This document shows, piece by piece, positions 52,078-61,745 of a stretch of DNA of 64,000 nucleotides. The DNA is taken from NCBI GenBank assembly GCA_963736235.1, contig CAVTOR010000030.1:62001-126000 (forward strand). The letters run 5' to 3'. Every line of letters starts with the position of its first letter. The first letter of the stretch is position 1. Position numbers and translations under genes: made by a program. The notes beneath the pieces were generated by a model. It was not told the origin of the DNA. It made no database searches and saw only the letters and a list, made by a program, of their open reading frames with translations. Source of the DNA: CAVORB01 sp963736235. Its GTDB lineage: Bacteria > Pseudomonadota > Gammaproteobacteria > Chromatiales > Chromatiaceae.

Positions 52078-53327
52078 AGCTGCTGGTCCTCAATTCCGGC
52101 AGCTCGTCCATTAAATACCAGCTGTTCGCCAGCGAGGATTGGCGGGTGTTGGCCTCGGGCTCGGTCAGCCGCATCGGCGAGGCCGAGAGCATCTTCGCGG
52201 GGCGCTGGGTGGCGCGCGACGGGGCGTGGGAATCCTGCAGCGAGACGATGGCGATACCCGGCCATCATGAGGGATTGGAGCGCATCCTCGTCGGACTGCG
52301 GGAGCGGGGCGTGCTGGCGGACCTTTCGGAACTCGGGGCGGTGGGTCATCGCGTGGTGCACGGGGGGGATTCCTTCCGCCGTCCGACCCTGGTCGACGAC
52401 GCGGTGGTGTCCGCGATTCGCGACATGATTCCCCTCGCGCCCCTCCACAACCCGGCGAACCTGGCCGGCATCGGGGTGGCGCGGGGGCTGTTCCCCGGCG
52501 TGCCCCAGGTGGCGGTGTTCGATACCGCCTTTCATCAGACCATGCCCCCTGCCGCATACCGCTACGCCCTGCCGGAGCACCTGTACGCGCGGCACCGGGT
52601 GCGCAGGTACGGATTTCACGGCACGTCTCACCACTATGTCGCGAAACGGGCGGCGGCCTTTCTCGACAAGCCCTTGGCGGACTGTAACCTGGTCACCCTG
52701 CACCTGGGCAACGGGGCCAGCGCGACGGCCATCCGGGCGGGCGAGAGCGTGGATACCTCCATGGGACTGACTCCGCTCGAGGGCCTGGTCATGGGCACCC
52801 GCTGTGGGGACATCGATCCCGCCATCCACTTCTACCTCGCCGAGCATCTTGGGCTCGACAACCAGGCGTTGGACGACCTGCTCAACCGCGAGAGCGGGTT
52901 GCTCGGGCTGTGCGGCATGAACGACATGCGCGAGATCCACGCCCGCGCCCAGGCCGGCGACGATCGCGCGGAGCTGGCCATCGCCGTCTTCTGTCACCGG
53001 TTGAAGAAGTACCTGGGTGCCTATTTCGCCGAGCTCGGGCGGGTGGATGCAGTCGTCTTCACCGGCGGCATCGGGGAGAACGACGCTGACGTGCGCGCTC
53101 GCACCTGCTCGCATCTGGAGAACCTGGGCGTGGTCCTGGATTCCTTCGCCAACGCGAGTTCCGAGCGCGGCGAGCGGACGGTCAGTGCGGAGGGGAGCCC
53201 AGTTCGGGTGCTGGTCATTCCCACCAACGAAGAGCTGGAGATCGCCCTGCAATCCTTCCAGACCGTTGGCGGGAGCCCGGACACAAATAAGCCGCCCCGA
53301 AAAAAGGAGGGGGGGCGGCTCAGTTAA
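52074..53327 (+). CDS. ackA: Acetate kinase
   Basis: A 417-residue acetate kinase with ASKHA motifs: LVLNSGSSSIKYQLF at the start, GHRVVHGG, VFDTAFHQTMP, YGFHGTSHHYV, LHLGNGAS, and VFTGGIGENDA (adenosine site). It makes ATP from acetyl phosphate and ADP. The expected conserved end, EELEIALQSF, is followed by about 20 polar residues that cover a hairpin; the natural stop may lie earlier in another frame, but no break in conserved sequence is seen. Confidence 0.97.
   Translation: MKLLVLNSGSSSIKYQLFASEDWRVLASGSVSRIGEAESIFAGRWVARDGAWESCSETMAIPGHHEGLERILVGLRERGVLADLSELGAVGHRVVHGGDSFRRPTLVDDAVVSAIRDMIPLAPLHNPANLAGIGVARGLFPGVPQVAVFDTAFHQTMPPAAYRYALPEHLYARHRVRRYGFHGTSHHYVAKRAAAFLDKPLADCNLVTLHLGNGASATAIRAGESVDTSMGLTPLEGLVMGTRCGDIDPAIHFYLAEHLGLDNQALDDLLNRESGLLGLCGMNDMREIHARAQAGDDRAELAIAVFCHRLKKYLGAYFAELGRVDAVVFTGGIGENDADVRARTCSHLENLGVVLDSFANASSERGERTVSAEGSPVRVLVIPTNEELEIALQSFQTVGGSPDTNKPPRKKEGGRLS
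53290..53320. terminator. Strong hairpin at the 3' end of ackA
   Basis: AGCCGCCCC (53290-53298) and GGGGCGGCT (53312-53320) form a 9-bp GC stem with an A-rich loop, inside the last codons of ackA. On the minus strand the loop contributes T-rich sequence. It lies between the ackA stop and metF and may be a shared terminator, but neither side has a long T-run. Confidence 0.45.
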
Positions 53328-53479
53328 GGAGGAGTGGATGGTTCCGGGGACAAAAGCTATCAGCGCCCAGCACCCCTGTAACTGACAATTCGCAATAGGG
53401 CCTGGGTCGCAATGGGTGGCGCGTTGCGGGTGCGGTGCTTCCCCGCCGATGTCGCCGTCCAGTGCCCGCGGCGCAAGCG

Positions 53480-54355
53480 CTATGCTCCGATCCGTTCCGC
53501 GCCGGGCAGGCCGAGCTCCCGCCAGAGTCGAAGCGTCGGACCGGCCTGGTTCATGGTGTAGAAATGGATCCCCGGAGCACCGCCCTCGAGCAGGCGGCGG
53601 CAGAGATGGGCCACGACCTCATGACCGAAGGCGCGAATACTCTCGATGTCGTCGGCGTAGCCCGCGAGCCGCTTGCGCACCCAGCGCGGGATCTCGGCGC
53701 CGCACGCATCGGAGAAGCGCGCGAGCTGCGAGTAGTTGGTGATGGGCATGACGCCGGGAACCACCGGTATGTCGAGGCCCAGGCGTTCGCAGCTGTCGAG
53801 GAAGGCGAAGTAGGCGTCGGCATTGTAGAAATACTGGGTGATGGCCGCGTCGGCGCCGGCCTCGACCTTGCGCTTGAAGTTGAGCAGGTCCCGCTCCGCG
53901 CTTGGCGCCTGGGGGTGGAACTCGGGGTAGGCGGCCACCTCGATGCGGAAGTGGCCTCCCGTCTCCTGCCGAATGAGCTCGACCAACTCGTTGGCGTAGC
54001 GCAGCTCCCCCGCCGCCCCCGCGCCCATGCCCGAGGGGAGGTCGCCGCGCAGCGCGACGATGCGGTGGATCCCATGCTCGCGGTAATGGCGCAGGATGTC
54101 CCGGATCTCGGCGCGGCTGGAGCCGATGCAGGATAGATGGGGCGCGGTGTCGATGCCTTGCGCGCGCAGCAAGGCGACCGCCTCGAAGGTGCGGTCCCGC
54201 GTGGAGCCGCCCGCACCATAGGTCACTGAGAAGTACTCGGGTGCGACGGCGTTGAGCTGCCGCACGTTGCCTGCCAGCTTCTCCATGCCCTCCTGGGACT
54301 TGGGCGGGAAGAGCTCGAAGCTGAACGTGGGGTTGGGGGCGTTGGAAGGGGGCAT
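53480..54355 (-). CDS. metF: 5,10-methylenetetrahydrofolate reductase
   Basis: A 291-residue MetF with FSFELFPPKS at the start (catalytic Glu), SVTYGAGGSTRDRT, PHLSCIGSSRAEI, ALRGDLPSG and the FYTMNQAGPT end. It reduces methylene-THF to methyl-THF for homocysteine remethylation. It follows ahcY by 110 bases on the same strand and probably shares its SAH-controlled transcript, which fits SAH recycling to methionine. Confidence 0.97.
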   Translation of the reverse strand: MPPSNAPNPTFSFELFPPKSQEGMEKLAGNVRQLNAVAPEYFSVTYGAGGSTRDRTFEAVALLRAQGIDTAPHLSCIGSSRAEIRDILRHYREHGIHRIVALRGDLPSGMGAGAAGELRYANELVELIRQETGGHFRIEVAAYPEFHPQAPSAERDLLNFKRKVEAGADAAITQYFYNADAYFAFLDSCERLGLDIPVVPGVMPITNYSQLARFSDACGAEIPRWVRKRLAGYADDIESIRAFGHEVVAHLCRRLLEGGAPGIHFYTMNQAGPTLRLWRELGLPGAERIGA

Positions 54356-54465
54356 TGCTCGGGCCTCCGGCTATTGGCTTTCGGTGATTCACGCTCGGCG
54401 CTCGGCGCCTGGCCCGGGGACGAGCCCAGACGCCGATGGTGCACCGCTCGCAGCGGAGGCCCGGC

Positions 54466-55873
54466 TTAGTACCGGTAGTGCTCGGGCTTGTAAGGCCCTT
54501 CCACGGGAACGCCGATGTAGTCCGCCTGGTCCTTCCTGAGCGTGGTCAGCTTGGCGCTGATCTTCTGTAGGTGAAGCCGCGCCACTTCCTCGTCCAGCTT
54601 CTTGGGCAGTACATAGACGCCGATGGGATACTGCTCGGTGTTGCCGAAGATCTCCATCTGCGCCAGCACCTGGTTGGTGAAGCTGTTGGACATGACGAAG
54701 CTCGGGTGGCCGGTGGCGCAGCCCAGGTTCACCAAGCGGCCCTTGGCGAGCAGGATGATGCGCTTGCCGTCGGGGAAGATGACGTGGTCCACCTGGGGCT
54801 TGATCTCGTCCCACTCGTACTTCTCGATCGCGGCGACGTCGATCTCGTTGTCGAAGTGACCGATGTTGCAGACGATGGCCTGGTCCTTCATCGCCGCCAT
54901 GTGATCGTGGGTGATGATGTCCAGGTTGCCGGTGGCGGTGACGAAGATATCGGCCAGCGGGGCGGCCTCTTCCATGGTCACCACCTTGAAACCCTCCATC
55001 GCGGCCTGCAGGGCGCAGATGGGGTCGATCTCCGAGACCCAGACGATGGCCCCGAGGCCGCGCAGGGACTGGGCGCAGCCCTTGCCTACATCGCCATAGC
55101 CGCAGACCATGGCGACCTTGCCGGCGATCATGACGTCGGTCGCGCGCTTGATGCCGTCCACCAGGGACTCGCGGCAGCCGTAGAGGTTGTCGAACTTGGA
55201 TTTGGTGACCGAGTCGTTGACGTTCATGGCCGGGAACAGCAGCGTGCCCGCCTTGGCCATCTCGTAGAGCCGATGGACGCCGGTGGTGGTCTCCTCGGTG
55301 ACGCCCTTGATGCCCTCCGCGATCCGGTGCCAGTGGCGGTTGTCGCGCTCGAAGGTGCGGCCGAGCACCCCGAGCACGGCGCGCCACTCCTCGTTCGTCG
55401 TTCGCCCCGGGGGCGGGCACGGCTCCGGCCTTCTCGTACTCGACGCCCTTGTGCACGAGCAGGGTGGCGTCGCCGCCGTCGTCCAGGATCATGTTCGGAC
55501 CGCCGCCGTCGGGCCAGTTGAGCACCTGCTCGGTGCACCACCAGTATTCCTCCAGGGTCTCGCCCTTCCAGGCGTAGACTGGAATTCCGCGGGCGGCGAT
55601 GGCCGCGGCGGCGTGGTCCTGGGTGGAGTAGATGTTGCACGAGCACCAGCGCACCTGCGCGCCGAGCTGGACCAGGGTCTCGATCAGCACGGCGGTCTGG
55701 ATGGTCATGTGCAGGCTGCCGGTGACGCGCGCCCCGGTCAGCGGCTTTTCGGCGCCGTACTTCTCGCGCAGGGCCATCAGGCCTGGCATCTCCGTCTCGG
55801 CGATGGCGATCTCCTTGCGGCCCCAGTCGGCCAAGGAGATGTCGGCGACCTTGTGGTCGGTGAACTCACTCAT
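54466..55873 (-). CDS. ahcY: Adenosylhomocysteinase (one frameshift)
   Basis: Joined product of about 468 residues. It hydrolyses S-adenosylhomocysteine to adenosine and homocysteine with bound NAD. Visible: ETEMPGLMALREKY, CNIYSTQDHAAAA, the NAD-binding VCGYGDVGKGCAQ, HFDNEIDV and C-terminal KPEHYRY, which ends the subunit and closes the neighbouring active site. One extra base at about 55396 (between GAC and AAC) breaks the frame after EYEKAGAVP. The ATG at 55873 lies 22 bases after the SAH riboswitch core region. TTG at 55882 is less likely. Confidence 0.95.
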
Positions 55874-55895
55874 GGTAGTCAACTCCAGTGATTAT

Positions 55896-55974
55896 CAGAG
55901 TGAGCGCCGTTTGAAAACGGGACCATGCACCGAGCCTGGCGGGGTCGTGCCCCGTTGCAACGCTCCTCGGCGCT
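55896..55974 (-). promoter_or_regulatory. SAH riboswitch upstream of ahcY-metF
   Basis: On the minus strand, CCGAGGAGCG (55970-55961) and CCAGGCTCGG (55939-55930) form the conserved P1/core, separated by TTGCAACGGGGCACGACCCCG, whose GGGG-CCCC arms make P2. The downstream GGCGCTCA (55908-55901) supplies the pseudoknot strand pairing with GAGCG. Sequence order and spacing are those of the SAH riboswitch, which switches on ahcY and metF/metH when S-adenosylhomocysteine accumulates. Location between metK and ahcY is exactly as known in other proteobacteria. Confidence 0.92.
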
Positions 55975-56098
55975 GGGGAGGACGCGGGAACCGCGGCGCG
56001 ATAGAGGGTTTGCGCTTCCCGGCGGCTCCTTACCCAGGGCAAGGTGGTTGCCGGGAGGCAAAAACGAAACCCCTCGCCTTCCTCCTGTTCTCGCGCGC

Positions 56099-57271
<1,173 letters not shown>

Positions 57272-57456
57272 GAATCAGGACCTAACTTGAGGTTACTTGG
57301 CGGGCGGCTGCCCAGCATGTGATGAGCGTTCGGAAAGCGCGCAAGTTTAGCGTCGTCGAGGCGGGTATGAAAGCCGCTGGTTGGATTCGGGGGCGGTTGC
57401 GGTAACATATTTCGCCCCGCGGTCTTCCGTTTCACCCTGCCCTGGAGAATTCGACC

Positions 57457-58014
57457 ATGGTTTCACTACAGCCCCCGGTTTGTGATTTCGGCGCGCCCGC
57501 CCCGGACTTCGCGCTTCCCGGTGTGGACGGGAGGACTTGGACCCGAGACGCCTGCAAGGGGGAGAAGGGTCTGCTCGTCATGTTCATCTGCAACCACTGC
57601 CCCTATGTCAAGGCGGTGATCGAGCGCATCGTCCGCGACACCCGGGAGCTGACGGAGCAGGGGATCGGCTGCGTGGCCATCATGTCCAACGATCCCACCG
57701 AATACCCGGAGGACTCCTTCGAGAACATGCGGCGGGTGGCCGAGGAGTACCGATTCCCGTTCCCTTATCTCCTCGATGAGACCCAGCAGGTGGCCAAGGC
57801 CTACGGTGCGGTCTGCACGCCGGATTTCTTCGGCTACAAAGCCGACCTGGGCCTGCAGTACCGCGGTCGCTTGGACGAGAGCCGGAAGGAGACCGCACCC
57901 GAGGACGCGCGGCGGGACCTGTTCGAGGCCATGAAGCAGGTGGCGGCCACCGGAGAGGGACCCAGAGACCAGATCCCGAGCATGGGGTGCTCCATCAAGT
58001 GGAAGGAGTCTTGA
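57457..58014 (+). CDS. Thioredoxin-fold peroxiredoxin-like protein
   Basis: A 185-residue protein of the AhpC/TSA-like thioredoxin group. It has PAPDFALPGVDG, then CNHCPYVKAVIERI (CxxC, about residues 45-48) and YGAVCTPDFFGYK with the cis-proline region. The CNHCPY motif characterises a widely distributed thioredoxin family of uncertain role, probably a cytosolic thiol peroxidase or reductase. It is divergent from metK by 186 bases. Confidence 0.87.
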   Translation: MVSLQPPVCDFGAPAPDFALPGVDGRTWTRDACKGEKGLLVMFICNHCPYVKAVIERIVRDTRELTEQGIGCVAIMSNDPTEYPEDSFENMRRVAEEYRFPFPYLLDETQQVAKAYGAVCTPDFFGYKADLGLQYRGRLDESRKETAPEDARRDLFEAMKQVAATGEGPRDQIPSMGCSIKWKES

Positions 58015-58405
58015 GCGGCTTGCCGGCTGACCCGGTCGCGTTCCGGCGCAACTTCGAGCGGCCATTCACGGCCGTCGAGGTCTACCGTGTTGGCCGCCTA
58101 AGACCGTCATTAAATGGAAATATTAGGAACTAATAAAACATTTTTTATCCTCATAAGGTTAGTTTCTTTGTCGGAAACGATGCCTTTGCGCCAGAATAGG
58201 CGACCTTTCGATCATTCTGGTACCCGGTCCCGCGGGGAAGGCTAGCCGGAGCGACGAATCACATGCCGACCGACTGGGAGCGGTACGCCCTTTTTGTTGC
58301 CGCGCGCCACACTACCGAGTGACCCACGTTCGCCGCCGGATGCCGCTGGCGTTCAGTCGCGGCCGACGGAAAGCTTTGGTCTTCGTCTACATGAGGAGGG
58401 ACTAA
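58015..58405. other. Intergenic region with tkt promoter
   Basis: About 390 bases between genes. Positions 58110-58165 are strikingly AT-rich in a GC-rich neighbourhood and include the LysR-like palindrome listed separately and a TTTTTTATCCTCATAAGG segment, so this is the likely promoter/operator zone. From about 58165 a leader of roughly 240 bases precedes the tkt ATG, whose Shine-Dalgarno is GAGGAGGGA. Confidence 0.6.
58121..58135. promoter_or_regulatory. Candidate LysR-type (CbbR-like) operator upstream of tkt
   Basis: TATTAG-GAA-CTAATA is a perfect 6-bp inverted repeat inside an AT-rich tract 271 bases ahead of tkt. LysR-type sites commonly have short palindromic T-n-A cores, and in autotrophs tkt clusters are often under CbbR. 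The palindrome is seen; regulator identity is inference. Confidence 0.4.
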
Positions 58406-60412
58406 ATGTCCTCACGCAGAGAGCTCGCTAACGCCATCCGCGCCCTAAGCATGGATGCGGTCCAGAAAGCCAATTCGGGGCACCCGGGTGCGCCCATGGG
58501 TATGGCAGACATCGCCGAGGTGCTGTGGAACGATTTCATGAAGCACAACCCCGCGAATCCCGCTTGGGCGGATCGCGACCGCTTCGTGCTGTCCAACGGC
58601 CACGGCTCGATGCTCATCTACTCGCTGCTGCACCTGACCGGCTACGGCGTGAGCATGGATGACCTCCAGCAGTTCCGCCAACTCCACTCCAAGACCCCGG
58701 GACACCCCGAGTACGGTTACGCGCCGGGGGTCGAGACCACCACCGGTCCGCTCGGTCAGGGCATTACCAATGCGGTAGGCATGGCGCTGGCAGAAAAGGT
58801 TCTCGCCGGGCAATTCAACAAGCCCGGGCATGAGATCGTCGACCATTGCACCTACGTCTTCCTGGGTGACGGCTGCATGATGGAAGGCATCTCCCATGAG
58901 GCCTGCTCCCTTGCCGGCGCTCTTGGGCTGGGCAAGCTGATCGCCCTCTACGACGACAACAACATCTCCATCGACGGCGAAGTCCGCGGTCACGGAAACA
59001 CCCCCGGCTGGTTCCTCGACGACACGCCCAAGCGCTTCGAGTCCTATGGTTGGCATGTGATCCGCGAGGTGGACGGCCACGATCCCGAGTCGATCAAGGC
59101 CGCCATCGAGGAGGCCCGCGCGGTCACCGACAAGCCGTCCCTGGTCTGCTGCCAGACCATCATTGGCTACGGTTCGCCGAACAAGCAGGGCAAGGAGGAG
59201 TGCCACGGGGCCCCCTTGGGGAACGACGAGATCGCGTTGGTGCGCGAGACCATAGGCTGGAACCACGCGCCGTTCGAGATCCCGGGCCACATCTACGACG
59301 GCTGGAGCGCCAAGGAGCGCGGCGCCGCCGCGGAAGCGGACTGGAACGATCGCTTCGTAGCCTATGAGGCCGACTATCCGGTCGAGGCCGCCGAGCTCAA
59401 GCGCCGCATGGCCGGAGAGCTGCCCGGCGACTGGGCCGACAAGTCCCAGGCTTTCATCGAGGCCGTGGACGCCAAGGCGGAGAAGATCGCCTCCCGCAAG
59501 GCGTCCCAGAACGCACTCAACGGTTACGGTCCGCTGCTGCCCGAGCTTCTCGGCGGCTCGGCCGACCTGGCCGGCTCTAACTTGACCATCTGGTCGGGCT
59601 GTAGGGGTGTATCCAGGGACGACGCCTCGGGCAACTATGTTTACTACGGCGTGCGCGAGTTCGGCATGTCCGCGATCATGAACGGCGTGACCTTGCACGG
59701 CGGCTTGATTCCCTACGGCGCCACCTTCCTGATGTTCTCGGAGTATGCCCGCAACGCGCTGCGCATGGCGGCGCTGATGAAGATCCAGTCGATTTTCGTC
59801 TACACCCACGACTCCATCGGTCTGGGTGAGGACGGTCCGACCCATCAGCCCGTGGAGCAGATCCCGACCCTGCGCATGATCCCCAATATGAGCGTGTGGC
59901 GGCCCTGCGACGCGGTAGAATCCGCGGTTGCCTGGAAGGCCGCGATCGAGCGCCGGACGGGCCCGTCTTGCCTGATCTTCTCGCGTCAGAACCTGGCGCA
60001 TATGGCGCGCACCGAGGCCCAGATTTCCGACATTGCGCGCGGCGGCTATGTGTTGCGTGACTGCAGCGGAACCCCGGACGCGATCATCATCGCCACCGGG
60101 TCCGAGGTGGAGCTCGCGGTGCAGGCCGCGGAGGCCATGAGTGACAAGGCGGTCCGAGTTGTCTCCATGCCCTCCACCGATGTCTTCGACGCCCAGGATG
60201 AGGCGTACCGGGAGTCGGTGCTGCCGCGAGCCGTCACCGCGCGCGTCGCGGTCGAGGCCGCCGTCACCGATGGCTGGTGGAAGTACGTCGGCAGCAATGG
60301 CGCCGTGCTCGGCATCGACCGCTTCGGCGAATCCGCTCCCGCCGGGGAGCTCTTCAAAGAGTTCGGCTTCACCGTGGACAACCTGGTCACCACGGTCAAC
60401 GGCGTTCTCTAG
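58406..60412 (+). CDS. tkt: Transketolase
   Basis: A 668-residue thiamine-diphosphate enzyme: N-terminal ANSGHPGAPMGMADIAE, GPLGQGITNAVGMALAEK, the ThDP/Mg motif GDGCMMEGISHEA (about residues 153-165), the catalytic Glu region around REFGMSAIMNGV, and the HDSIGLGEDGPTHQP segment. It transfers two-carbon units in the pentose phosphate pathway and Calvin cycle. It leads a collinear tkt-gap-pgk-pyk cluster, an arrangement common in autotrophic and methylotrophic proteobacteria. Confidence 0.97.
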   Translation: MSSRRELANAIRALSMDAVQKANSGHPGAPMGMADIAEVLWNDFMKHNPANPAWADRDRFVLSNGHGSMLIYSLLHLTGYGVSMDDLQQFRQLHSKTPGHPEYGYAPGVETTTGPLGQGITNAVGMALAEKVLAGQFNKPGHEIVDHCTYVFLGDGCMMEGISHEACSLAGALGLGKLIALYDDNNISIDGEVRGHGNTPGWFLDDTPKRFESYGWHVIREVDGHDPESIKAAIEEARAVTDKPSLVCCQTIIGYGSPNKQGKEECHGAPLGNDEIALVRETIGWNHAPFEIPGHIYDGWSAKERGAAAEADWNDRFVAYEADYPVEAAELKRRMAGELPGDWADKSQAFIEAVDAKAEKIASRKASQNALNGYGPLLPELLGGSADLAGSNLTIWSGCRGVSRDDASGNYVYYGVREFGMSAIMNGVTLHGGLIPYGATFLMFSEYARNALRMAALMKIQSIFVYTHDSIGLGEDGPTHQPVEQIPTLRMIPNMSVWRPCDAVESAVAWKAAIERRTGPSCLIFSRQNLAHMARTEAQISDIARGGYVLRDCSGTPDAIIIATGSEVELAVQAAEAMSDKAVRVVSMPSTDVFDAQDEAYRESVLPRAVTARVAVEAAVTDGWWKYVGSNGAVLGIDRFGESAPAGELFKEFGFTVDNLVTTVNGVL

Positions 60413-60420
60413 ATTTGCAG

Positions 60421-60458
60421 CAGGGGGCGGGCGCCGGGATAACCAGCGCCCGCCCCTG
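60421..60458 (+). terminator. GC-rich hairpin between tkt and gap
   Basis: GGGGCGGGCGC (60424-60434) pairs with GCGCCCGCCCC (60446-60456) around an 11-base loop, and the outer CAG/CTG bases extend it. The stem is very stable but has no T-run, so it may partly limit read-through or protect the tkt mRNA 3' end rather than end transcription outright. Confidence 0.5.
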
Positions 60459-60508
60459 AGACCCGCGCCCGCGGGTCGATTCTATCTTCCACTGACAGGA
60501 GCAAATGA

Positions 60509-61510
60509 ATGACGATCAAAGTTGGCATCAATGGGTTTGGCCGCATCGGCCGCATGGCTTTCCGTGCTATTGCAAAGGACTTTCCGAATATCGAGGTCGT
60601 GGGCATCAACGATCTGCTGGACCCGGACTATCTCGCCTACATGCTCAAGTACGACTCGGTCCACGGTAACTTCCCGGGCGACATCGCCGTCGACGGCAAC
60701 ACCATGATCGTCAACGGCAAGAACATCCGTCTGACCGCCGAGCGCGATCCGTCCGACCTCAAGTGGGGCGATATCGGCGCCGAGCTGGTCATCGAGTGCA
60801 CCGGCTTCTTCCTTACCGAGGAGACCTGTCAGAAGCACATCGACGCGGGCGCCAAGAAGGTGGTGCAGTCCGCCCCCTCCAAGGACGCCACCCCGATGTT
60901 CGTCTACGGTGTGAACCACAACACCTACGCCGGTCAGGCCATCGTCTCCGCCGCCAGCTGCACCACCAACTGCCTGGCCCCGGTCGCCAAGGTCCTGCAC
61001 GACAACTGGGGGATCAAGCGCGGACTGATGACCACGGTCCATGCCGCCACCGCCACTCAGAAGACGGTCGACGGCCCCTCCATGAAGGATTGGCGCGGCG
61101 GCCGCGGCATCCTGGAGAACATCATCCCGTCCTCCACCGGCGCCGCCAAGGCCGTCGGCAAGGTCCTGCCCGAGCTGAACGGAAAGCTCACCGGTATGGC
61201 CTTCCGCGTGCCCACCTCCGACGTTTCGGTGGTCGACCTCACCGTCGAGCTGAACAAGGACGCCGACTACGGTGAGGTCTGCGCCGCCATGAAGGCCGCT
61301 TCCGAGTCCGGCGATCTGGCGGGCGTGCTGGCCTACACGGACGAGAAGGTGGTCTCCACCGACTTCCGCGGCCGGGGTACGCCTTCCATCTTCGATTCCG
61401 AGGCCGGTATCGCCCTCGATCCGACCTTCATCAAGGTAGTCGCCTGGTACGACAACGAGTACGGCTACACCTGCAACATGCTGCGCATGGTGGAGCACGT
61501 CGCCAAGTAG
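60509..61510 (+). CDS. gap: Glyceraldehyde-3-phosphate dehydrogenase, type I
   Basis: A 333-residue GAPDH with GINGFGRIGRMAFRA (NAD site), active-site SAASCTTNCLAP (about residues 148-159), and KAVGKVLPELNGKLTG. Asp33 in VGINDLLD (the acidic residue binding the adenine ribose) points to NAD rather than NADP preference. The cofactor choice matters because a Calvin-cycle enzyme might accept NADPH. It lies 97 bases after tkt. Confidence 0.97.
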   Translation: MTIKVGINGFGRIGRMAFRAIAKDFPNIEVVGINDLLDPDYLAYMLKYDSVHGNFPGDIAVDGNTMIVNGKNIRLTAERDPSDLKWGDIGAELVIECTGFFLTEETCQKHIDAGAKKVVQSAPSKDATPMFVYGVNHNTYAGQAIVSAASCTTNCLAPVAKVLHDNWGIKRGLMTTVHAATATQKTVDGPSMKDWRGGRGILENIIPSSTGAAKAVGKVLPELNGKLTGMAFRVPTSDVSVVDLTVELNKDADYGEVCAAMKAASESGDLAGVLAYTDEKVVSTDFRGRGTPSIFDSEAGIALDPTFIKVVAWYDNEYGYTCNMLRMVEHVAK

Positions 61511-61516
61511 GCCGCA

Positions 61517-61585
61517 GGGTGGGTTAGGCGTCCCGCTCGTGGCTGCGGATTGCCGCGGCATGACAGGGGCGCCGTAACCCCACCC
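61517..61585. repeat. Long REP-like inverted repeat between gap and pgk
   Basis: GGGTGGGTTAGGCGTCCC (61517-61534) is an imperfect inverse of GGGGCGCCGTAACCCCACCC (61566-61585), with a smaller inner palindrome in between. The GGTGGGTTACGGCG-type arm is a recurring repeat family in proteobacterial intergenic regions. It probably acts as a REP-like spacer or attenuator between gap and pgk. Confidence 0.6.
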
Positions 61586-61745
61586 ACCGTAGAGCCGCGG
61601 CGGACTGCGGCCCAGGGAAGCGTTGCGCGCGATCGCGGTTTTTCGCCGATGTGCGCCTGATTCGCCCTACGAAAGCCATTCGGCAAGCCCAAGAAGGGCT
61701 TCCCAAATCGTTGTTGTTCGAAACAAGTCGACGCGGAGGACCCCC

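Noticed and set aside
57272..57456. SAM riboswitch upstream of metK
   Set aside because: I compared the leader with SAM-I and SAM-II core patterns and saw no match.
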